10,236 nucleotides of DNA, from positions 1 through 10,236 of the forward strand of contig JADBKA010000164.1 in NCBI GenBank assembly GCA_014896635.1. Direction: 5' to 3'. This DNA comes from Ktedonobacteraceae bacterium. Lineage in GTDB: Bacteria > Chloroflexota > Ktedonobacteria > Ktedonobacterales > Ktedonobacteraceae. Below the pieces are notes generated by a model. It did no database searches and had not been told where the DNA came from. It saw only the letters and a list, made by a program, of their open reading frames with translations. Positions 1 through 5,121 of the stretch are shown in pieces; positions within the stretch are counted from its first letter, which is position 1, and every line of letters starts with the position of its first letter. The position numbers were made by a program, and so were the translations under genes.

Positions 1-1
1 T

Positions 2-334
2 GGCTATGCGCTGCTGGATGTCGCGCCGATCACCGGGCGCACGCACCAGATTCGAGCGCACCTGGCCGCTCTGGGCTATGCTATTGCTGGCGACCAGGTA
101 TATGCGCCTTCAGCCGTAGCGGGTACGCCATCTGCGGAGCCGGCGCGCCAGTTCCTGCATGCCTATCGTATAGAATTGCGCCGTTACCCTGACAATGTTC
201 CCTGTGTCTTTACTGCGCCACTGGCCGCTGACCTGTCTGCATGGCTTGATCGCAGTGTTCCATCTTTCATGGCAGAAGTAAATGCGTTGATCCCTGCTCC
301 ACCTGTTCTGGTAAAATGTGATCATTCTATATAA
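2..334 (+). CDS. RluA-family pseudouridine synthase, C-terminal fragment (5' cut by window edge)
   Basis: This is the last 110 residues of a protein that begins before the window. The frame opens with a Gly-Tyr-Ala-Leu-Leu-Asp stretch, then the GRTHQIRAHL motif at bases 38-67 and GDQVY at about 89-103. This block is characteristic of the RluA/RsuA-type pseudouridine synthase fold, in which Thr-His-Gln-Ile-Arg helps bind RNA. A later LHAYRIEL strand is also typical of RluA. The catalytic GRLD Asp motif would lie upstream and cannot be seen. These enzymes isomerise uridine to pseudouridine in rRNA or tRNA; the exact target cannot be told from this fragment. The gene ends in TAA at 332-334, 46 bp before the dehydrogenase start on the same strand. 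The family is clear; the subfamily is not. Confidence 0.88.
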   Translation, partial: GYALLDVAPITGRTHQIRAHLAALGYAIAGDQVYAPSAVAGTPSAEPARQFLHAYRIELRRYPDNVPCVFTAPLAADLSAWLDRSVPSFMAEVNALIPAPPVLVKCDHSI

Positions 335-335
335 T
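330..335 (+). promoter_or_regulatory. Perfect -10 box over the preceding stop codon, candidate promoter of the SDR gene
   Basis: TATAAT at 330-335 overlaps the TAA stop (332-334) of the pseudouridine synthase gene and lies 45 bp before the SDR start. No good -35 is present; the hexamer at 17-18 bp spacing (TTCTGG/TCTGGT) matches poorly. It could give the SDR gene its own transcript, but read-through from upstream is just as likely. Confidence 0.35.
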
Positions 336-380
336 TGCTGGTTTTTCGCTTATTTTCAACCGGAAGAAAGAGAGAGTTCT

Positions 381-1175
381 ATGTCAACAGGAGAGTTGAC
401 GGGCAAAGTGGCTCTGGTGACGGGTTCCAGCCGAGGACTGGGACGTCACTACGCGCTGCGTCTGGCGCAAGCCGGGGCGGATGTTGTTATTCATGATATC
501 AGTGAGCGGGCGGCGGCGGAATTTGGTGAGGCATCGTCGGGTCAGGTGGTGGCCGAGGAAATTCGCGCTCTGGGCCGCCGCTCCACTTTTCTGACTGCCG
601 ACCTGACCGATGCCGCGCAGGTCGAATCGCTCGTAGAGAAAGCTCTGGCCGAACTGGGCCAGATAGACATTCTTGTGAACAACGCTGGCGGGGATATCGG
701 TGCGCGCTCGCCGCGGCCTGATCCAAACGATGCGCTGGCTATCCACCCTGACGATATACGAGCGGTCGTCGAGCGCAACCTGCTGACGGCCATGTTTACC
801 TGCAAATATGTCGGCAGCCACATGCGCAGCCGTCGCACGGGAAAGATTGTCAATATCGGTTCAGCGGTTGGACACGAAGCCGTCACCACAGGGATTATTT
901 ATGCAACTGCAAAAGCCTCCATTGCTCACTATACTCGCTGCCTGGCGGAAGAACTAAGGCCCTACGATGTCAATGTGAACTGCCTTGCCCCGGCCTCAAC
1001 GGCTACCGGGCGCTTCCTGGCGACGCGCAGCCTTGCCAGTGAGGAAGGACTGACCCGTCTCCAGCGTGTTGCGCAGCCCGACGATATGGCGAATATCGTG
1101 TTGTTCCTGATCGGTCCCCAGTCTGATTATCTGACCGGCGAGACCATTGTCTGCTGGGGAGCTTCCCGCCTTTAG
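381..1175 (+). CDS. Short-chain dehydrogenase/reductase (classical SDR)
   Basis: This predicted 264-aa cytosolic NAD(P)-dependent oxidoreductase has the full classical SDR signature. It shows the Rossmann glycine motif TGSSRGLG (residues 14-21), NNAG (100-103), and the catalytic tetrad Asn133, Ser161, Tyr174 and Lys178 (YATAK). Asp39 after strand beta-2 favours NAD(H), while Arg18 in the glycine loop would suit NADP(H), so the cofactor is left open. The substrate cannot be assigned; 3-oxoacyl-ACP reductase-like and sugar or secondary-alcohol dehydrogenases share this build. I chose the ATG at 381, with a purine-rich GAAAGAGAGAG stretch just upstream, over an in-frame ATG at 318. The earlier start would overlap the previous gene and add 21 residues unlike an SDR N-terminus. 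The stop codon interlocks with that of the convergent phosphatase gene. Confidence 0.93.
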   Translation: MSTGELTGKVALVTGSSRGLGRHYALRLAQAGADVVIHDISERAAAEFGEASSGQVVAEEIRALGRRSTFLTADLTDAAQVESLVEKALAELGQIDILVNNAGGDIGARSPRPDPNDALAIHPDDIRAVVERNLLTAMFTCKYVGSHMRSRRTGKIVNIGSAVGHEAVTTGIIYATAKASIAHYTRCLAEELRPYDVNVNCLAPASTATGRFLATRSLASEEGLTRLQRVAQPDDMANIVLFLIGPQSDYLTGETIVCWGASRL

Positions 1176-1837
1176 TGGTACGGGTTGATGCGCAGCATTG
1201 GCGCGGCCTCACCTGAGAGGTGATCACATGCAGCCCAGGTCTTGAGTATGCCCCGGGGTTGCCTGTCGATGAGTTGCATCTCGATCTCTGTGATCGAGCA
1301 GTTATGCTTGATTTTGTCGGGGAACGTCTCACCATTGATATTCAGGCAGATGTCTCTCAGCGTGAGCGTGAAGATGCCACTATGGCCGACAATGATGATG
1401 TTTTTCTCATCTTTGCCGGCCAACACCTCTTGTAGACCTTCGCGCATTCTGCGCAGCATTTCGTTGTAATTCTCACCGCCCGGAAAGGCCAGCTCCCTAT
1501 TGCCGAGAAGCCAGGCGGTGACGATGCGGTCATGCAGCATCCAGTTCTCGTTGCTCGGTGGTTGCAATTCCAGATGTCCGACATTCACCTCGCGGAACTG
1601 CTCCTTGAGTGTGACCGGCAGATTGTTCTCTTTTGCGATAATCTCAGCGGTCTCCCTGGCTCTCTTTAATGGAGAAGCATATATCTCGTCAATCTGTTTA
1701 TCTCGAAAAAAAAGGGCGGTTTGTTCCGCCTGAAGAATGCCCCTGGGAGTCAGGGAATAGTCAACGACCTTATAAGAAAATTCGCGGGTGATGTTCGCTG
1801 TGTTCTCACCGTGACGAACCAGGTAAATTCTATTCAT
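1172..1837 (-). CDS. Histidine phosphatase family protein (phosphoglycerate mutase-like)
   Basis: This 221-aa protein belongs to the histidine phosphatase (phosphoglycerate mutase-like) superfamily. The RHG motif is at residues 8-10 (LVRHGENTAN), with His9 as the expected phospho-acceptor. SPLKRARETA (55-64) supplies the conserved Arg59, Glu83 in REVNVG is the likely proton donor, and GHSG (151-154) supplies the second catalytic His152. No signal peptide or membrane segment is seen, so it is probably cytosolic. Such proteins range from cofactor-dependent mutases to broad or specific phosphatases such as the CobC and GpmB types; the substrate cannot be read here. The gene converges on the SDR gene with a 3-base stop overlap. 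An AAGGAG lies 21 nt before the ATG, too far for a normal ribosome site, so initiation may be leaderless. Confidence 0.92.
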   Translation of the reverse strand: MNRIYLVRHGENTANITREFSYKVVDYSLTPRGILQAEQTALFFRDKQIDEIYASPLKRARETAEIIAKENNLPVTLKEQFREVNVGHLELQPPSNENWMLHDRIVTAWLLGNRELAFPGGENYNEMLRRMREGLQEVLAGKDEKNIIIVGHSGIFTLTLRDICLNINGETFPDKIKHNCSITEIEMQLIDRQPRGILKTWAACDHLSGEAAPMLRINPYH

Positions 1838-1844
1838 AGCTTTA

Positions 1845-1873
1845 TTGTTATCTCATTACTCCTTGCGTGTCAA
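1845..1873 (-). promoter_or_regulatory. Candidate promoter of the histidine phosphatase gene, possibly leaderless
   Basis: On the - strand, TTGACA (1873-1868) is followed after exactly 17 bp by TAACAA (1850-1845), which matches TATAAT at only 3 of 6 positions. The -10 ends 7 bp before the ATG, so transcription would start at or next to the start codon. The -35 is perfect but the -10 is weak. Confidence 0.35.
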
Positions 1874-1918
1874 CTGTATGATAAGGATAAGAGCACTCCT
1901 GGAGAAGCTTTGAGGGGG

Positions 1919-1947
1919 ATGGCAGTCTGCCAATTTTATGTTATGAT
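1919..1947 (+). promoter_or_regulatory. Candidate extended -10 promoter of the first CoxG-like gene
   Basis: TATGAT at 1942-1947 is preceded by TG one base away (extended -10). A partial -35, ATGGCA, lies at 1919-1924 with 17-bp spacing. An 11-bp near-palindrome, GGCAGTCTGCC (1921-1931), overlaps the -35 and could be an operator. The gene starts 86 bp downstream. Confidence 0.4.
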
Positions 1948-1952
1948 AGCAG

Positions 1953-1968
1953 AGGCAAAAAAATGCCT
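1953..1968 (+). other. Small hairpin at the predicted 5' end of the CoxG-like transcript
   Basis: AGGCA (1953-1957) and TGCCT (1964-1968) form a 5-bp stem with an all-A six-base loop. It sits where a transcript from the 1919-1947 promoter would begin, so it may be a 5'-stabilising stem-loop. No T-tract of terminator quality follows. Confidence 0.3.
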
Positions 1969-2032
1969 TTGTGGCTGGATGTGTAATGCAAGCTGGCCAG
2001 CAAAGTATTTTGTACAGGTGGAGAAGAGATCA

Positions 2033-2479
2033 ATGGATTTTTCGGGTACACAAACGATAGCCGTACCTATCGAGAAGGCATGGGCGTATCTACTGGATGT
2101 TAATAAGGTTGCAGCCTGTGCGCCTGGTTTCCAGAGTCTGGAAGAACTGGGTCCTGACCACTGGAAGGCTGCCCTGGCCGTAAAAGTCGGACCTGTGAAC
2201 GCGAAATTCACGGTGGATCTCACGCGACCGGAGATGCATGAACCGGATTTGATGGTGATACAGGGCCGGGGAAAGGCGCCTGGTAGCGCCGTCGAACTGA
2301 GCGGCAAGATGAATCTGACAGCGGTCGATGCCAGTCATACCCGTATGGACTGGAGCGCGCAGGCCACGATCAGTGGCACAATCGCCAGCGTCGGCGCTCG
2401 TCTCATTTCCGGCACAGTAGAGAAACTGGCGAGTCAGTTTTTCGACTGCCTCAAACAAAAGCTAGAGGCCGGTAGCTAA
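2033..2479 (+). CDS. CoxG/SRPBCC-family protein (carbon monoxide dehydrogenase subunit G-like)
   Basis: The predicted product is 148 aa and resembles CoxG across its whole length. It begins with an MDFSGTQTI strand and the helix VPIEKAWAYL. ACAPGFQSLEEL (about 28-39) matches the CoxG 'C-x-PG-x-x-SLE' feature, KVGPVNAKF follows, and the GTIASVGARLISGTVEKLA region leads into a final helix. The fold is the START/SRPBCC helix-grip, with a hydrophobic cavity. Characterised CoxG proteins are reported to take part in maturation or membrane anchoring of aerobic CO dehydrogenase, but no coxM/S/L-type gene is visible here, so a different partner is likely. I chose the ATG at 2033 (GGAG about 10 nt upstream) because the longer open frame from 1721 overlaps the divergent phosphatase gene and lacks family resemblance. 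A hairpin terminator follows directly. Confidence 0.88.
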   Translation: MDFSGTQTIAVPIEKAWAYLLDVNKVAACAPGFQSLEELGPDHWKAALAVKVGPVNAKFTVDLTRPEMHEPDLMVIQGRGKAPGSAVELSGKMNLTAVDASHTRMDWSAQATISGTIASVGARLISGTVEKLASQFFDCLKQKLEAGS

Positions 2480-2485
2480 AGAAAT

Positions 2486-2523
2486 TGCACCGCTCTGACC
2501 TACGTCAAAGCGGTGCAGTTTTT
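2486..2523. terminator. Rho-independent terminator shared by two convergent CoxG-like genes
   Basis: TGCACCGCT (2486-2494) pairs perfectly with AGCGGTGCA (2509-2517), giving a 9-bp GC-rich stem with a 14-base loop, followed by five T at 2519-2523. It lies 7 bp after the + strand stop and 15 bp from the - strand stop. Read on the - strand the stem is followed by ATTTCTTT, so it probably works in both directions, better on +. Confidence 0.82.
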
Positions 2524-2538
2524 GTCAGGAGTCTGTTG

Positions 2539-2976
2539 TTAGCCGGCGATGGCTTTATCCAGGTTTTTGAAGAAAGCGCCAAGCGAGCTTTTCACGATGC
2601 CCTGGCCAAGCGGGTTGTTAGCGATGGCAACGGGTCCTTCGAGTTCGGCATTCGCATTGTACGTTAGAACAGCGCCGTCAGGCTCGTCGGTAAGGTTAAT
2701 CTGGCTGACGGCGTTCACCGAGCCGCCTTTACCGCTGCGCTGCACCTGGAGTTCCAGGTAGCGAGGAGCCTCTTTACGGACAATGTTGATGACGACGGCA
2801 TAGGGACCGCGCAATCCAGGAAGTTGGGTGGTGATGTTGGCCTGGAGCTGATTCTCGTTCAGGTAAGTAACCGAGTCGGTGCCAGGAATGCTGGCTTTGA
2901 GTACAGAGGGATTGAGAATAGCGTTGAAAACCTGTGCGCTTGACGCTTTAAACTTGTGTGTGCCGTTAAGCTTCAT
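2539..2976 (-). CDS. Second CoxG/SRPBCC-family protein, paralog of the convergent neighbour
   Basis: This 145-aa protein has the same layout as the CoxG-like protein at 2033-2479. It has an MKLNGTHKF first strand, the helix SAQVFNAIL, an ASIPGTDSV segment aligning with the neighbour's CAPGFQSL, a central Gly-rich stretch (SGKGGSVNAVS) and a final helix (LGAFFKNLDKAIAG). The Cys of the neighbour's C-x-PG segment is Ser here, and the KVGP loop reads LPGLRGP, so the two copies are old and diverged. A role in binding a hydrophobic ligand or in maturation of a metalloenzyme is possible from family membership only. AAGGAAGGA lies upstream of the ATG at a somewhat long spacing. It is downstream of, and codirectional with, the Rieske gene (197 bp apart) but has its own good promoter. 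Confidence 0.82.
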   Translation of the reverse strand: MKLNGTHKFKASSAQVFNAILNPSVLKASIPGTDSVTYLNENQLQANITTQLPGLRGPYAVVINIVRKEAPRYLELQVQRSGKGGSVNAVSQINLTDEPDGAVLTYNANAELEGPVAIANNPLGQGIVKSSLGAFFKNLDKAIAG

Positions 2977-3009
2977 CCAGGAAAATCCTTCCTTGTTTTT
3001 GCAAAATAC

Positions 3010-3065
3010 TCTGATGTAGAGGCCCGCCCTGTGGGCAGGAATGCTTATTCCTGCTAATCATCAGA
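3010..3065 (-). other. Structured 5' leader of the second CoxG-like gene (nested inverted repeats)
   Basis: Within the predicted untranslated leader, a 7-bp outer pair (TCTGATG at 3010-3016 with CATCAGA at 3059-3065) encloses a perfect 8-bp hairpin. The hairpin arms are GCAGGAAT (3035-3042) and ATTCCTGC (3047-3054), with a 4-base loop. A second, GC-rich hairpin (GCCC 3026-3029 with GGGC 3033-3036) shares two bases with the larger one, so the two compete. Alternative pairing in a leader is a hallmark of RNA regulators. I recognise no known riboswitch class, and DNA-level operator use is equally possible. Confidence 0.45.
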
Positions 3066-3075
3066 TCAGGCCCTT

Positions 3076-3104
3076 ATTGTAGCGTCTTCTTCATGAGTTT
3101 TCAA
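3076..3104 (-). promoter_or_regulatory. Promoter of the second CoxG-like gene
   Basis: On the - strand, TTGAAA (3104-3099) and TACAAT (3081-3076) are separated by exactly 17 bp. Each matches the sigma70 consensus at 5 of 6 positions. Transcription would start near 3069, giving a leader of about 90 nt before the ATG at 2976. The 69 bp between this promoter and the Rieske stop show no terminator, so read-through from the Rieske gene could add to expression. Confidence 0.65.
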
Positions 3105-3173
3105 GGCTTTCGGGTGACTCTCTCCCAGATTTCCTACTCCCACTTTTCACTACTTATTTATCTCCCCCATCTG

Positions 3174-4091
3174 TTAATGCTCGCCGATACGCCTGATCTC
3201 CACCTGCCCGCTGCGCACACGTACCGCATAGCGAGGAGCATTGACAGTTGCCGGTCCCGTGAGGACACGCCCATCGCGTATGCAGAAACGCGAACCATGC
3301 CAGGGGCACTCAACAATATCCCCGCTGAGCGTTCCTTCATCCAGTGGGCCACCAGCATGCGGACAGGTTGCCGAGATGGCGTAGAACTGTGATCCCTGGC
3401 GCAGCAGTACTACCGGCACACCGGCTGCCGTCACGCGATAGAGTTTGTTTTCCTCGACCTGTTCCACCGGCAATACGGCTTCAAATTCTTCGTTTGCGGG
3501 TTCCCAGGCAGTGTGGTTGACGCCGGTGCCTTTGACGAATACCATATCACCACCCAGATAGGCGGCATAGATCAGGCTCGCCAGCCCGACAAAACCAAGA
3601 ATCGCGGCAATGACGCTATCGCCAGGACCGGTGAGGAGACGCAGGATGAATGAAACGAGGTAGAGAACCGTCGCACAGGCATTGAAGAGGGCATGGTTGA
3701 GACCAACGCGCCGCTCTGCTCCGTAGGTGTCGCTCCAGTCGGTCAGGCCGGTGACGACTGCTCCCAGCGCACCGAGCAAACCGGCGATGACCGCGACAAA
3801 AGCCCCATAGGCGGCCCAGGTGGAGGGAGCAATCAGCCAGATGATATCGAAGACAGCGGTGAGCAGCCAGGCCGTGATGGGAACATCGGTAATAACCGGG
3901 TGCAAGGGATGACCAAACCAGGTGCCGTTGAGCAAACTTTTGAAGCGGCGCGGCGGTTTGCGCTGCGAGCCAATAACCACCTGGATGAGATGTTGCAATG
4001 TGTCACTCAGCCGCTCTGCGAACGGCGCCTGCGCCGGTTGAGTCGCTGATACGGTGTCGGATTCCGAAAATGGAGCGGGAGTTTCTGACAT
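3174..4091 (-). CDS. DUF2231 membrane domain fused to a Rieske [2Fe-2S] domain
   Basis: This 305-aa protein has two modules. Residues about 55-185 look like DUF2231: a GHPLHP motif (60-65), then hydrophobic segments at roughly 68-90, 94-116, 135-152 and 158-180 with a TGLTDW motif between the second and third. Residues about 205-303 form a Rieske domain of the ferredoxin type. Its cluster ligands are C243-x-H245 and C262-x-x-H265, separated by 16 residues (CPHAGGPL and CPWHGSRF). The Rieske part is predicted to carry a [2Fe-2S] cluster next to the membrane, so an electron-transfer role is likely; the partner is unknown. An AAGGAG lies 8 nt before the ATG. It is divergent from a Cys-rich winged-helix regulator and shares a dyad-containing promoter region with it. 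Confidence 0.93.
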   Translation of the reverse strand: MSETPAPFSESDTVSATQPAQAPFAERLSDTLQHLIQVVIGSQRKPPRRFKSLLNGTWFGHPLHPVITDVPITAWLLTAVFDIIWLIAPSTWAAYGAFVAVIAGLLGALGAVVTGLTDWSDTYGAERRVGLNHALFNACATVLYLVSFILRLLTGPGDSVIAAILGFVGLASLIYAAYLGGDMVFVKGTGVNHTAWEPANEEFEAVLPVEQVEENKLYRVTAAGVPVVLLRQGSQFYAISATCPHAGGPLDEGTLSGDIVECPWHGSRFCIRDGRVLTGPATVNAPRYAVRVRSGQVEIRRIGEH

Positions 4092-4217
4092 AATCTCTTC
4101 TCCTTAGTCTGAATTGAAATGACGAGCCAATAAACCCGCCTTTCATATCTTCTGCTGACCGGTACGCCAGCAATTGTGTTAACAGGATATAGCCAGATCA
4201 GAACTTCTTCTGCTATG

Positions 4218-4246
4218 TCTATACCATATTTTTATCAGAAAGTCAA
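4218..4246 (-). promoter_or_regulatory. Promoter of the DUF2231-Rieske gene
   Basis: On the - strand, TTGACT (4246-4241, 5 of 6 to consensus) is followed after 17 bp by TATAGA (4223-4218, 4 of 6). The leader to the ATG at 4091 would be about 120 nt. The -35 hexamer is itself one arm of the 4241-4260 dyad, so a protein bound there would block it. Confidence 0.58.
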
Positions 4247-4260
4247 ATAAAACCTTGACT
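4241..4260. promoter_or_regulatory. Candidate operator dyad between the regulator and Rieske genes
   Basis: AGTCAA (4241-4246) and TTGACT (4255-4260) form a perfect 6-bp inverted repeat with an 8-bp AT-rich spacer. A further TTGAC copy follows at 4264-4268. The dyad covers the Rieske -35 and abuts the regulator -35, the usual geometry for an autoregulating divergent regulator. Binding by the neighbouring regulator is inferred. Part of the repeat may simply reflect two similar -35 boxes. Confidence 0.42.
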
Positions 4261-4263
4261 TTC

Positions 4264-4292
4264 TTGACAATCAAACGTTATTCTGGTAGACT
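4264..4292 (+). promoter_or_regulatory. Promoter of the winged-helix regulator gene
   Basis: TTGACA (4264-4269, perfect -35) is followed after 17 bp by TAGACT (4287-4292, 4 of 6). Transcription would start near 4299, close to the strong ribosome site GGAGGAGG that ends at 4310, 6 nt before the ATG at 4317. Confidence 0.62.
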
Positions 4293-4316
4293 GAGCCTCA
4301 GAGGAGGAGGCGACTT

Positions 4317-4955
4317 ATGTCATTTTTGCCGGGCAACCAGCGTTTTCTGGCGAACACACGCGGCAGGATTGTCGCGCTTCTGCGCCGTGCGAGCCGGACG
4401 GTAGAGGATCTGGCTCAGGCACTTGGTTTGACGGATAATGCTGTTCGCGCTCAACTGGCGACGCTGGAACGGGATGGACTGGTCCAGCCGAGTGGCAGGC
4501 GTCGCAGCAGCAGCAAACCTGCATTGGTCTATGATCTGACGCCGGCGGCGCAGGAGCTTTTTGCAAGGGCTTATGCCCCGGTGCTCCAATACCTGCTAGA
4601 TACGCTAAATGAACGGATGACCCCCGGAGAAGTTGAAGAGATGCTGTGTACTGTGGGGCGTCGTCTGGCGGCGCAGTGGCCTGTACCACAGGGAGAACTG
4701 TCCACGCGACTGGAGGCGGCGGTTGCCATGCTCAATGGACTTGGTGGGCTGGCAGAGTTGGAGCAGGGCGATGATGCCTACGTCATTCGGGGGTATAGCT
4801 GCCCCCTGGCAGCAGTAGTACCGGGTCATCCAGAGGTCTGTCGTCTTGCCCGGTCGCTGCTCGCGGAACTGGTTGGCGTGCCGGTGCAGGAGCGGTGTGA
4901 ACGCGACGGGAAGGCCAGTTGTCGCTTTTTTGTGTCTGCGCCTGCTGTTGAATAG
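4317..4955 (+). CDS. Winged-helix regulator with Cys-rich C-terminus (SufR/COG2345-like)
   Basis: This 212-aa predicted transcription factor has a winged helix-turn-helix at about 14-75: RIVALLRRA, TVEDLAQALGLTDNAVRAQLATLERDGLV as the HTH, then a basic wing RRRSSSKP. A helical linker follows. The C-terminal part (about 155-205) has Cys162, Cys175, Cys194 and Cys202 spaced x12, x18 and x7, with a GHPEVC block and a DGKASCRF end. This resembles the SufR/COG2345 group, in which such cysteines hold an iron-sulfur cluster. The first x12 spacing fits what I recall of SufR; the later spacings differ. It probably senses Fe-S or redox state and acts on its own promoter and on the divergent Rieske gene (dyad at 4241-4260). 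ArsR-like regulators are an alternative, but the length and C-terminus argue against them. Confidence 0.82.
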   Translation: MSFLPGNQRFLANTRGRIVALLRRASRTVEDLAQALGLTDNAVRAQLATLERDGLVQPSGRRRSSSKPALVYDLTPAAQELFARAYAPVLQYLLDTLNERMTPGEVEEMLCTVGRRLAAQWPVPQGELSTRLEAAVAMLNGLGGLAELEQGDDAYVIRGYSCPLAAVVPGHPEVCRLARSLLAELVGVPVQERCERDGKASCRFFVSAPAVE

Positions 4956-5057
4956 GTAAGTGCTGGCTGAGTGTTCTGTTTTGTGCGGGCATGGGACTTT
5001 TTGCATGGAAACGTTAACCAGATGTGCTATACCTATCACTTTTAATTCCATCTATGT

Positions 5058-5063
5058 TATACT
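5058..5063 (+). promoter_or_regulatory. Extended -10 promoter candidate of the low-complexity protein gene
   Basis: TATACT (5058-5063, 5 of 6) carries a TG one base upstream (5055-5056). No convincing -35 is found at 16-18 bp. The gene starts about 58 bp downstream. The rest of the 4956-5121 gap shows no terminator and no gene. Confidence 0.42.
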
Positions 5064-5121
5064 GCATCCGTGCGTTTCAATTTATGTCGTGTGACTCAAA
5101 AAAAGATCATTGGGAGCATTT

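Noticed and set aside
318..380. An earlier in-frame ATG for the SDR gene
   Set aside because: It lies inside the preceding gene, has no ribosome site, and adds 21 residues before a normal SDR N-terminus.
1992..2001. Perfect 10-bp palindrome GCTGGCCAGC before the first CoxG-like gene
   Set aside because: A 10-bp palindrome is common by chance and it is not placed at a promoter element.
1721..2032. An upstream extension of the first CoxG-like reading frame by 104 codons
   Set aside because: It overlaps the divergent phosphatase gene and its upstream region, its sequence has no family resemblance, and a ribosome site fits the ATG at 2033.
3010..3065. A molybdenum-cofactor riboswitch ahead of the CoxG-like gene
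   Set aside because: The functional link made it tempting, but the conserved sequence blocks of that riboswitch are not seen; only the generic structure remains.
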